A stretch of DNA of 64,000 bases, taken from contig NZ_FNEJ01000010.1 of assembly GCF_900100085.1 (NCBI RefSeq), forward strand, positions 124,001-188,000, read 5' to 3'. The notes beneath the pieces are model-generated. The model worked only from the letters and a program-made list of their open reading frames with translations, searched no databases and was not told the DNA's origin. The stretch's first letter is position 1; each line of letters begins with the position of its first letter. This DNA comes from Salipiger marinus. GTDB taxonomy: Bacteria; Pseudomonadota; Alphaproteobacteria; Rhodobacterales; Rhodobacteraceae. Shown in pieces: positions 7,997 through 16,073 of the stretch. The position numbers and the translations under genes are program-made.

Positions 7997-10900
7997 ATGG
8001 CCAAGTTTACCGCCGTCCTGATCGGCAACGAATCCCTGCTGGTGCAATGCGCCGAAAAGCTGCTGGCGGCGGGCAACCGCATCGCCGCCGTGGTCACGCG
8101 CAACCGCGATGTCGCCGCTTGGGCGGCAGGGCGCGGGCTGGACGTGCAGCCGCCGGGCCGCGATCTGGCGCAGCGGCTGGTGCTGCCCTTCGACTGGCTG
8201 CTGTCGATCTCCAACCTCGACATCCTGCCCGCCGAGGTGCTGGCCCTGCCCGCGCGCGGGGCGGTGAATTTCCACGACGGCCCGCTGCCGCGCCATGCCG
8301 GGCTGAACGCCCCGGTCTGGGCGCTGATCGAGGGCGAAACCCGGCACGGCATCACATGGCACATGATCGAAGGCGGCGTGGACGAGGGCGATCTGCTGGT
8401 GTCGCGCGGCTTTGACATCACCGCCAGCGACACCGCGCTGACGCTGAACACCAAGGCCTATGAGGCGGCGATCGACAGCTTCCCCGAACTGCTGCTGCAG
8501 CTGGAAAACGGGCTGCGCCGGGTGCCGCAGGATCTGACGCGGCGCAGCTATCACGCGCTGGCCGACCGGCCTTCGGCGCATGGGCTGCTGGATTTCAGCC
8601 GCCCGGCGGCGGATCTGGAACGGTTGGTGCGGGCGCTGGATCATGGCGGCTATGCCAATCCGCTCGCCGCGCCCAAGATCCGGGCGCAGGGCCGCATCTG
8701 GCTGGTGGGCCGCGCGCAGGTGGTCGAAGCTGCGGGCGCGCCCGGCCAGATCCTTGAGGCCACCGACGATCACCTGACCGTGGCCTGCGGCACTGCTGCG
8801 CTGCGGCTGTCGCAGATCACCCATCGCTGCGGTGCGCCCGCGCGGGTGGCGCAGGTGGGGCGCCGGGGGGGCCAGCTGGACGTGCCCGATGCGCCGGAGC
8901 GCGCGGCGCTGGACGACCGCATCCGCGCCATCGCCCCGCACGAAGCTTTCTGGCGGCGGCGTCTGGTGCAGCTGCGCGGGTTCGAGATTCCGGGGCTGGG
9001 CAAAACCTCGGGCAAGATCGTGCAGCGCCCGCTGGCGATCTGTGCCGCACTTGATGCCTCGGCGGTGGTGGCGGCCTTTGCCGCGCGGCATGACGAACAT
9101 GGCGACTGCGATCTCGCCTTTGCCGACGAAAGGCTGCGCGATCTGGCGCAGGGCGGGCTGATCGAGCCTTGGGTGCCGCTGCGGGTGGACATGCAGGGCG
9201 ACATGCAGGGGCTGGCCGCGCGCACCGAATCCCGTATCGCCGAAGTGCAGCGGCATCTGGGCTTTGCACTGGATCTGCCGGCGCGGGCGCCGGATCTGAC
9301 CGCGCCGCCGCCGGTGCCGCAGCTGGGCCTGAGCTTTGGCGCGGGGCCGATCCCCGGTGTTGCCGTCACGGTGGAACTGACCTGCCCCACCGCCACGCTT
9401 TACGTCGATACCGGGCGCCTGCCCGAAGCGCAGGCGGATCTGATCGCCGCGCGGCTGGAACTGATGGGCACGGAAAGCCACGCGCAGTCGGCTGTGGCCA
9501 GCCTGCCGGTGCTGCCCGCGGCAGAGCGCGATCTGGTGCTGCGCCAGCACAATGCCTCGGCGCAGGATCATGACCGCAGCCTGACCATGCAGGCCGCGTT
9601 TCAGGCTCAGGTGGCGCGCACGCCCGATGCCGTGGCGCTGGTCTTCGAAGGTCAGAGCCTCAGCTATGCCGAACTGGACGCGCGGGCCAACCGCGCTGCA
9701 CAGGTGCTGCGCCAGATGGGTGTGGGCCCCGGCCGTGTGGCGGGGCTGTTCTGCCGCCGCTCCGTCGATCTGATGGTGGGGGCCTTGGGCATCCTCAAGG
9801 CGGGGGGCGCCTATCTGCCGATGGATCCGGCCTATCCCGCCGACCGGCTGCAGCATTTCCTGACCGACAGCGCGGCATCGGTGATCGTGACACAGGCGGG
9901 GCTGGAGGATCATCTGCCCGACCACGCCGCGCAGCTTCTGGTGCTGGATGCCGATCCCCGGCTGGGACAGGCACCCGACACGCCCCCGGACCAGACCAGC
10001 GGGCCGGAGGACATCGCCTATCTGATCTATACCAGTGGGTCGACCGGCCTGCCCAAGGGCGTGATGGTGGAACACCGCAACGTGGTGAATTTCTATCTTG
10101 GGATGGATGCGCATGTGCCGCAGGATCCGCCGGGCACATGGCTGGCCGTCACCAGCCTCAGCTTCGACATTTCGGTGCTGGAGCTGTTCTACACCACCGC
10201 GCGCGGCTTCAAGGTGGTGCTGACCTCGGACGAGGACCGCACGCTGATCTCTGGCGGGGCCACCACGCTCGCCGAGGGCGAGATGGGCTTTTCGCTGTAT
10301 TACTGGGGCAATGACGATGGTGCGGGGCGCGACAAATACCGCCTGCTGCTGGAAGGCGCGCAGTTTGCCGACCGCAACGGCTTCTGCGCGGTCTGGACGC
10401 CGGAGCGGCATTTCCACGCCTTTGGCGGCCCCTATCCGAATCCCAGCGTGACCGGCGCCGCCGTGGCGGCGGTGACCAAAACCCTGTCGGTGCGGGCGGG
10501 GTCCGTCGTCTCGCCGCTGCACCACCCCGCCCGCATCGCCGAAGAATGGGCGGTGATCGACAACCTGACCAATGGCCGCTCGGGGCTGGCGCTGGCGTCG
10601 GGCTGGCAGCCGGATGATTTTGTGCTGCGCCCGGAAAACACGCCCCCCGCCAACAAGGCGGCGGTGCTCGACAGTCTGGACCAGATCCGCAGGCTGTGGC
10701 GGGGCGAACCGGTGGCCTTTCCGCGCAAGGACGGGTCGCTGTTTGACGTGGTCACCCAGCCGCGCCCGGTGTCGCGCGACCTGCCGGTCTGGCTGACCGT
10801 GGCGGGCAATCCGCAGACATGGAAAGACGCAGGCCGCCATGGCTGCAACGTGCTGACCCATCTGCTGGGCCAGAGCATCGATGATGTGGCGGCGATGATC

Positions 10901-12601
10901 CGGCTTTACCACGCGGCGCTGCGCGAGGCGGGGCATGATCCGGCGCAGTTCACCGTGACGCTGATGCTGCACAGCTACATCGCCGCCACCCGGGACGAGG
11001 CGCGCGAGACCGCGCGCGGCCCCATGCGCGAATATCTGCGCGCCGCCGCCGCGCTGATCAAGCAATACGCCTGGGCTTTCCCGGCGTTCAAGCGCCCGCA
11101 GGGGGTCAACAACGCCTTCGATCTGGATCTGGAGATCCTGACGCCCGACGATCTGGAGGCCATCCTCGATTTCGCCTTTGAACGCTATTTCACCGAAAGC
11201 GGCCTTTTCGGCACGGTAGAAGACGCGCTGGAGCGGGTGGAGCAGCTCAAGCGCATCGGCGTGGGCGAAATCGCCTGTCTGATCGATTATGGCATCCCGG
11301 TGGATCAGGTGCTGGAGGGGCTCAGACCCTTGGCCGAGGTGGTGAAGCGCGCCAACCGCGCCCCGGATCTTGCGCCGGACGATTTTTCCATCGCGGCGCA
11401 GATCCTGCGCCACGGGGTCACGCATCTGCAATGCACCCCCTCCATGGCGCGGATGATCGCCATGAATGACGAGGCGCGTTATGCGCTGTCCCGGGTGCGG
11501 CATCTGTTCCTTGGCGGTGAACCGCTGCCCGGCGCGCTGGTGGAAGAGTTTGCCCGCATCACCCCGGCCCGCCTGACCAACATGTATGGCCCCACCGAAA
11601 CCACCATCTGGTCCTCGACCGAGGTGGCGGCGGCAGGGGATGAGGGCGTGGTCAACATCGGCCGCCCCTTGGCCAACCAGCAGCTTTACGTGCTGGACGA
11701 GGCGCGGCAGCCGGTGGGCGTGGGTCTGCCCGGCGAGCTGTGGATCGGCGGCGAGGGCGTGACGCGCGGCTACTGGAACCGCCCCGATCTGACGGCGGAG
11801 CGCTTCCTGCCCAACCCGTTCCATGGCGGGCGGATGTATCGCACCGGCGATCTGGTGCGCCGCCGCATGGACGGGCGCATCGACTTTATCGGGCGCGTCG
11901 ACCATCAGGTGAAGCTGCGCGGTTTCCGCATCGAGCTGGGCGAGATCGAGGCGGTGCTGGAGGCGCAGCCGGGGATTTCTCAGGCGGTGGTCATGGCGCG
12001 GGAGGATACGCCCGGCGACCTGCGGCTGGTGGGCTATTACACCGCCCCCGAGCCGGTGAGCGAGGCGGCGCTGAAATCCGCCATGGGCGCGGCGCTGCCC
12101 GCCTTCATGGTGCCCGCGCATCTGATGCGGGTCGAGGCCTTTCCGCTGACCCCCAACAAGAAGGTGGACCGCAAGGCGCTGCCCGCACCACTGGCCCGCC
12201 GCGCCCCGCCTTTGGCCGCGCCCAAGGCCGCGGCAGCGGCGCCGGTCACGGCGCAGGGATCGGCCCGGCTGCAGGCGCAGATCGCCGGAATCTGGAGCGC
12301 GGTTCTGGGCGTGCAGGACATTTCCGGGCGCGACAGCTTCTTCGATCTGGGTGGGCATTCGCTGCTGGCGGTGCAGGCGCACCGGTCGATCCGCGACGAT
12401 CTGGGGGCGAAGGGCCTGTCGATCACCGACATCTTCCGCTTCCCGGTGCTGGAGGATCTGACGGCGCGGGTGGCGGCCTTGGTCAGTCCTGCTCCGGTCG
12501 CGGCGCAGACCGAGGCCGCGCCGCCTGCCGCCGACCGGGCGCAGACGCGCAGCGAGGCCATGGCGCGGCGGCGGGCGATGCGGGCGCGGCGCAGTGCCTG
12601 A
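7997..12601 (+). CDS. NRPS-like protein: formyltransferase, partial C-like region, A domain interrupted by luciferase-like monooxygenase, PCP
   Basis: The 1534-residue protein begins with a folate-type formyltransferase: Asn91, His93 (NFHDGPLP) and Asp129 reproduce the N-x-H and +36 Asp triad of methionyl-tRNA formyltransferase and ArnA. Residues about 310-520 resemble the C-terminal half of a condensation domain and its linker to an A domain, but no HHxxxDG is present. The adenylation domain carries A3 (YTSGSTGLPKG) near 677-687 and FDIS at A4. It is then interrupted at about 755-1118 by an FMN-type bacterial-luciferase-like monooxygenase of the MupA/Atu3671 kind, and resumes with A5 (MYGPTETT, about 1195) and A10 (NKKVDRKALP). 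The carrier domain has Ser1455 (LGGHSLL). MtaG of myxothiazol is the known case of such an insert, where it hydroxylates the alpha carbon of a bound glycine. There is no TE or C domain. Substrate and product are unknown. Confidence 0.9.
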   Translation: MAKFTAVLIGNESLLVQCAEKLLAAGNRIAAVVTRNRDVAAWAAGRGLDVQPPGRDLAQRLVLPFDWLLSISNLDILPAEVLALPARGAVNFHDGPLPRHAGLNAPVWALIEGETRHGITWHMIEGGVDEGDLLVSRGFDITASDTALTLNTKAYEAAIDSFPELLLQLENGLRRVPQDLTRRSYHALADRPSAHGLLDFSRPAADLERLVRALDHGGYANPLAAPKIRAQGRIWLVGRAQVVEAAGAPGQILEATDDHLTVACGTAALRLSQITHRCGAPARVAQVGRRGGQLDVPDAPERAALDDRIRAIAPHEAFWRRRLVQLRGFEIPGLGKTSGKIVQRPLAICAALDASAVVAAFAARHDEHGDCDLAFADERLRDLAQGGLIEPWVPLRVDMQGDMQGLAARTESRIAEVQRHLGFALDLPARAPDLTAPPPVPQLGLSFGAGPIPGVAVTVELTCPTATLYVDTGRLPEAQADLIAARLELMGTESHAQSAVASLPVLPAAERDLVLRQHNASAQDHDRSLTMQAAFQAQVARTPDAVALVFEGQSLSYAELDARANRAAQVLRQMGVGPGRVAGLFCRRSVDLMVGALGILKAGGAYLPMDPAYPADRLQHFLTDSAASVIVTQAGLEDHLPDHAAQLLVLDADPRLGQAPDTPPDQTSGPEDIAYLIYTSGSTGLPKGVMVEHRNVVNFYLGMDAHVPQDPPGTWLAVTSLSFDISVLELFYTTARGFKVVLTSDEDRTLISGGATTLAEGEMGFSLYYWGNDDGAGRDKYRLLLEGAQFADRNGFCAVWTPERHFHAFGGPYPNPSVTGAAVAAVTKTLSVRAGSVVSPLHHPARIAEEWAVIDNLTNGRSGLALASGWQPDDFVLRPENTPPANKAAVLDSLDQIRRLWRGEPVAFPRKDGSLFDVVTQPRPVSRDLPVWLTVAGNPQTWKDAGRHGCNVLTHLLGQSIDDVAAMIRLYHAALREAGHDPAQFTVTLMLHSYIAATRDEARETARGPMREYLRAAAALIKQYAWAFPAFKRPQGVNNAFDLDLEILTPDDLEAILDFAFERYFTESGLFGTVEDALERVEQLKRIGVGEIACLIDYGIPVDQVLEGLRPLAEVVKRANRAPDLAPDDFSIAAQILRHGVTHLQCTPSMARMIAMNDEARYALSRVRHLFLGGEPLPGALVEEFARITPARLTNMYGPTETTIWSSTEVAAAGDEGVVNIGRPLANQQLYVLDEARQPVGVGLPGELWIGGEGVTRGYWNRPDLTAERFLPNPFHGGRMYRTGDLVRRRMDGRIDFIGRVDHQVKLRGFRIELGEIEAVLEAQPGISQAVVMAREDTPGDLRLVGYYTAPEPVSEAALKSAMGAALPAFMVPAHLMRVEAFPLTPNKKVDRKALPAPLARRAPPLAAPKAAAAAPVTAQGSARLQAQIAGIWSAVLGVQDISGRDSFFDLGGHSLLAVQAHRSIRDDLGAKGLSITDIFRFPVLEDLTARVAALVSPAPVAAQTEAAPPAADRAQTRSEAMARRRAMRARRSA

Positions 12602-13328
12602 CCTTGCCGCCCTGCAGGCGCTGGCCGCCATGGTGGACTGGCCCGAAGGCGTGGTCTGGGCCGTCTCCGGCCCGGTCGATCCTGCCGGATTGTTTCCCGT
12701 GGAACGGCAGGCCATCGCCCGTGCCGTGCCGTCGCGGCAGGCGGAGTTTGCCGGGGGCCGGGATGCGGCGCGGGCGGCGCTGGCGCAGCTTGGCCTGCCG
12801 CCGCAGCCGATCCCCAAGGGCGCGGACCGCGCCCCGGTCTGGCCCGAGGGGGTGGTGGCCAGCCTGAGCCATACGGCGGGGCTGTGTCTGGCGGTGGCGG
12901 CGCGGGCGCGGGACTGGCGCGCGCTGGGGGTGGATCTGGAACGCGCGCTGCCGCTTGACCCGGGGCTGGTGCCGACCATCGCCAGCCCGGCGGAACTGGA
13001 CCGGCTGGCGCCGCTGGAGCCGGGGCTTGCCGCGCTGCATGTGTTTGGCGCCAAGGAGGCCGCCTATAAGGCGCAGTATCCGCTGACCCGCAGCCTCTTC
13101 GGCTTTGCGGCGATGGAGGCGCTGCTGCCTGATGCCGGGCTGCGCATGGTCGCGGCCACGGGGCTGGGGCAGGGGGCCGAACTGCCGATGCGGCAATGGC
13201 GCAACGGGGGTCTGCTGCTGTCGCTCTGCGCGTTGCCCCAGCTTAACCGGGGCGACTTTGCCGGTCCCGGATACGAAGTGTTTCCTTGCGGGCTGACGGA
13301 GCCGGATGGCCGCAAGGTGAAAGTTTGA
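12594..13328 (+). CDS. 4'-phosphopantetheinyl transferase, EntD type
   Basis: It should attach the phosphopantetheine arm of CoA to the carrier serines of the PKS (Ser1804) and NRPS-like (Ser1455) proteins. The 244-residue chain shows GRDAAR (55-60), SLSHT (90-94), GVDLE (112-116) and FGAKEAAYKA (151-160), the ordered motifs of the EntD/Sfp superfamily with the Mg-binding Asp and Glu and the catalytic Lys. The GTG start lies inside the end of the NRPS-like gene (8-base overlap), a further sign of translational coupling. A dedicated PPTase beside just two carrier proteins makes the cluster self-sufficient for carrier activation. Confidence 0.92.
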   Translation: MPDLAALQALAAMVDWPEGVVWAVSGPVDPAGLFPVERQAIARAVPSRQAEFAGGRDAARAALAQLGLPPQPIPKGADRAPVWPEGVVASLSHTAGLCLAVAARARDWRALGVDLERALPLDPGLVPTIASPAELDRLAPLEPGLAALHVFGAKEAAYKAQYPLTRSLFGFAAMEALLPDAGLRMVAATGLGQGAELPMRQWRNGGLLLSLCALPQLNRGDFAGPGYEVFPCGLTEPDGRKVKV

Positions 13329-13354
13329 CTAGAGTATGTCTCAAAGGCGGCAAG

Positions 13355-13401
13355 GCCCGTCCGGGGTGGACAGGACTGTCGTGCCCCGAACGGTCGGGCC
13401 G
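13355..13401 (+). terminator. GC-rich stem-loop between PPTase and wzz-like gene
   Basis: GGCCCG (13355-13360) pairs with CGGGCC (13396-13401), and the inner arms CCGGGG and CCCCGaaCGG extend the stem with one mismatch and a two-base bulge. No T run follows, so this is a candidate Rho-dependent pause, attenuator or processing site rather than a classical intrinsic terminator. It may set different levels for the PKS operon and the wzz-like gene. Confidence 0.35.
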
Positions 13402-13421
13402 CCACAAGCGGGAGAAGTGAT

Positions 13422-14741
13422 GTGACCCAGTTCCAGTCTTTTGAGGAAATCCTTGCCGCGCTGCGCCGCCGCATGGTGCTGATCCTGCTTGTTACCCTGC
13501 TGGGCTGCGGCCTGTCGGTGGCCTTCGCCCTGCAGCAGCAGAAGATGTATGAGGCCACCGCCGTGGTGCAGATCGAAGAGGGGCAGGTCAGTGAGGCGCC
13601 CAGCAGTACCGGCGTGGCGGGGGATGACGCCTCGCGCAAGGTTCAGCTGATCGAACAGCGGCTGATGTCCCGCGACAACCTGCTGCGCATCATGGACACG
13701 CATCAGCTGTTCACCGAGGATCCGGCGATGCCGCTGAACCAGCGCGTGTCGCTTATGCGCGAGGCGGCGCGGATCGAGGAAATTCGCCCCGCTCCGATCA
13801 GCTATCAGGCGGTGCCGCAGGGGCCTTCGGGCATCCTGATCACCGTCCGGCTTAGCGATGCGCAGAAGGCGGCGGATGTCGCCAACGAACTGATGACCAC
13901 GGTGATCGAGGAATCGCGCAGCCGCAGCGTGATCCGTGCCCGCGAGACGCTGAGCTTCTTTGAAAGCGAAGCGACGCGGGTCGCGGCGGAGATGGACGCG
14001 ATGACCGCCCGGATCGCCGCCTTCAAGCAGGCCAATGCCGAGGCGCTGCCCTCGGGCGTGGGGGCGCTGCGCGATCAGCTGGGCTCGCTGGAGGACAGCG
14101 CGCTGGAGATCGACCGCGAGATCGTCGCCGCCGAAGGAAATTCCGCCCGCGTCCGCGAAGAGGTGCAGGCCCGGCAGCTGGCGCTGCTGCGCGAACAGAA
14201 ACAGCTGATCGACACCCGGATGGCGCAGATCGAAGAGACCATCCGCCGCGGCCCCGAGGTGGAACGCACGCTGAGCGGCATGGAACGCGACCTGACCCAG
14301 CTGCAGGACCAGTATAGCGTCATCACCCGCCGCCGGGCCGAGGCCGAGATGGGCCAGATGCTGGAAACCCGCCAGCAGGCCGACCGGTTCGAGGTGCTGG
14401 AAGCCGCGCTGGTGCCCGAGGTGCCGTCCAGCCAGAGCCGTCAGAAGCTGGCGCTGATGGGGGGCGTTGCCAGCCTGATGGCGGGGCTGTTCGCGGGGGT
14501 CGTGGCCGAGCTGATGAATCCGGTGATCCGCAACGCCGCGCAGCTGGAACGCGCGACGGGCGTGCAGGCGGTGGTGTCCATCCCCGTGGTCAAGACGCGC
14601 GGCGACCGCCGCCGCCGCGGGCTGGGGATTGTCGCGGGGCTTCTGGGGCTGGCGGCGCTCTTTTGGGGGGTGCTGCGTGTGGCGGGAGCATGGCTGCCGC
14701 AGGGGCTGCTGGACCGGATTCTGCCGCGCGCCTCCGCCTGA
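13422..14741 (+). CDS. Wzz/GumC-family polysaccharide chain-length or export co-polymerase
   Basis: The 439-residue protein has a membrane segment at about 18-37, a long periplasmic region rich in Glu, Arg and Gln with heptad-like coiled coil (about 185-330), a second membrane segment near 344-362 and a third near 403-422. This is the PCP-2a/GumC layout without a fused kinase. Such proteins set polymer length or bridge polymerase and export channel, and usually work with a BY-kinase. The kinase-like gene lies just downstream on the other strand, with stops 12 bases apart. The start is GTG 13422 behind GGGAGAAG; the ATG one base upstream is followed directly by a stop codon. There is no ATPase motif. 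Confidence 0.85.
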   Translation: MTQFQSFEEILAALRRRMVLILLVTLLGCGLSVAFALQQQKMYEATAVVQIEEGQVSEAPSSTGVAGDDASRKVQLIEQRLMSRDNLLRIMDTHQLFTEDPAMPLNQRVSLMREAARIEEIRPAPISYQAVPQGPSGILITVRLSDAQKAADVANELMTTVIEESRSRSVIRARETLSFFESEATRVAAEMDAMTARIAAFKQANAEALPSGVGALRDQLGSLEDSALEIDREIVAAEGNSARVREEVQARQLALLREQKQLIDTRMAQIEETIRRGPEVERTLSGMERDLTQLQDQYSVITRRRAEAEMGQMLETRQQADRFEVLEAALVPEVPSSQSRQKLALMGGVASLMAGLFAGVVAELMNPVIRNAAQLERATGVQAVVSIPVVKTRGDRRRRGLGIVAGLLGLAALFWGVLRVAGAWLPQGLLDRILPRASA

Positions 14742-14753
14742 GGCGCGCGAGGC

Positions 14754-15860
14754 TCAGTAGCCGTATTTGCCGAGATTGGTGCCTTCGGCCTTGTTGAGGA
14801 TCATCCCCAGCAGCGGGGTCTGGTCGCCAAGCCGGCGTTCAACCTCGCGGATTTCCTTTTCGGTGCTCAGCCCGCCGCCGATGACCAGCAGCACGCCGTC
14901 GAACTGCGCGCGAAAGGCCATCACGTCGTCGAAATACAGGGCGGGCGGCAGGTCGAACAGCATGACATCGGGCTTCAGCCGCTCCTGCAGCGCGGCCAGC
15001 GCGGTGGCGGTGCCGGGATCCTGCAGCAGTTCCGCCGGATAGGATTCCGGGATGTGGTTGAAGCCGAAGGCAAGGTTGGGCCCGGCATGGAAGCTGTTCG
15101 GCCCCATTCGTAGCAGATGCTGCTCTGCCGGGACGCGCCCGCGCAGCATGTCACCCATCGAGCCCGGCGTCTTGACCCCCATCACCTTGTGCAGGCTGGG
15201 GCGGCGCAGGTCGCAGTCCAGCAGCACGGTGCGCAGCGCCTCCTGCCGGGACAGGCTGATGGCCAGATTGGCGGCGGTGAAGGTCTTGCCGCAGTCCTTG
15301 GTGGGCGAGGTGATGGCGACCCGCGACCAGCCGCGTTCGGCCAGCGTCTGCACCAGCTTGGTGCGCAGGATGTCAAAGGCGGTATGGGCCGGATCCTCGC
15401 GCCGTGCGGTGACGATGCGGTGCCGGTCGAGATGCGCCAGATCCACCGGAAAGGGCGTCAGCGCCGACCAGCGCTGGTCGGTGCCGGGAATGGGGGCGGA
15501 AGCGGCATCGGCCTCCACCTGCGCCCGGGCGTTTTCCGCCTCGCGTGCCGCCCTCGCCTCTGCCGCAGCTTGGGCGCGGGTCCGGGCGGCGGCTTCCGCC
15601 TGACGCTGCTGCTCCTCTGCCTCGGCGTCGGCCTGCGCCTGCGCCGCAGCTTCGGCCTGCCGCCGCGCCTGATCCCCGGCGGCTTCGGCGCGGCGGCGCT
15701 GGTCTTCGGCGTCGGCCTCCGCCTCGCGCTGGGCCTCTGCCTGCGCCTGTGCCTTGGCCAGAGCTTCGGCCTGCGGGTCGGGCCGGGGCGTGGGGGCCGG
15801 GGGCGGGGTGTCTTCGGGGCGGTTGCGGCGGCGGAAGGGGCGGCGTTCGGACATGGTCAT
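14754..15860 (-). CDS. BY-kinase/CpsD-like P-loop ATPase with long Ala/Gln/Glu coiled-coil N-terminus
   Basis: The last 210 residues form a MinD/BY-kinase fold: Walker A SPTKDCGKT (185-193), Walker A' VLLDCDLRR (212-220) and Walker B VMLFDLPP. Only two tyrosines close the chain (KYGY), far fewer than the Tyr cluster of Wzc or CpsD. Residues about 30-120 are an Ala/Gln/Glu/Arg run predicted as one long coiled coil, preceded by a basic and proline-rich head, and there is no membrane segment. It probably partners the Wzz-like protein at 13422-14741. The start at 15860 (MTMSERR) follows GGCGGGGG; 15854 is an alternative and an upstream in-frame Met at 15896 looks less likely. The role of the Ala/Gln arm is not known to me. 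Confidence 0.8.
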   Translation of the reverse strand: MTMSERRPFRRRNRPEDTPPPAPTPRPDPQAEALAKAQAQAEAQREAEADAEDQRRRAEAAGDQARRQAEAAAQAQADAEAEEQQRQAEAAARTRAQAAAEARAAREAENARAQVEADAASAPIPGTDQRWSALTPFPVDLAHLDRHRIVTARREDPAHTAFDILRTKLVQTLAERGWSRVAITSPTKDCGKTFTAANLAISLSRQEALRTVLLDCDLRRPSLHKVMGVKTPGSMGDMLRGRVPAEQHLLRMGPNSFHAGPNLAFGFNHIPESYPAELLQDPGTATALAALQERLKPDVMLFDLPPALYFDDVMAFRAQFDGVLLVIGGGLSTEKEIREVERRLGDQTPLLGMILNKAEGTNLGKYGY

Positions 15861-16073
15861 GCCCCCGCCGGTCCGGCCTGACCGGATGCCGCGCAATATC
15901 TGTGTCTGTGGTGACCGGTATGCCGTGCCATGTCCGCCATCTGCCTGTCTGCCCGAGTTCGGATCCGGTCTTGCGGATCCCGTTATGTCCTTTTGCCCAG
16001 ATAAACGAAGGATTCTGTCAGGAATAAGGTGGTTTCTGGGGGGATTGTTCTCAATCCGTGTCCCGCCGCCACC

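Noticed and set aside
9000-9560. A complete NRPS condensation domain between FT and A
   Set aside because: No HHxxxDG motif and only about 210 residues, half the usual length.
6836-13054. 2072-residue open frame on the minus strand, opposite the GT/NRPS/PPTase genes
   Set aside because: Same reason: basic low-complexity translation and full overlap with recognisable genes.
14900-15880. Plus-strand open frames over the Ala/Gln-rich kinase arm
   Set aside because: They are complements of the repetitive GCC/GCG/CAG codons of the real minus-strand gene.
15861-16073. GGATCC...GGATCC repeat and other short repeats upstream of the kinase-like gene
   Set aside because: The arms (15960-15965 and 15974-15979 region) are a single six-base palindrome seen twice. 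GGATCC-like words are frequent across the window in GAT-CCG codons, so no regulatory claim is made.
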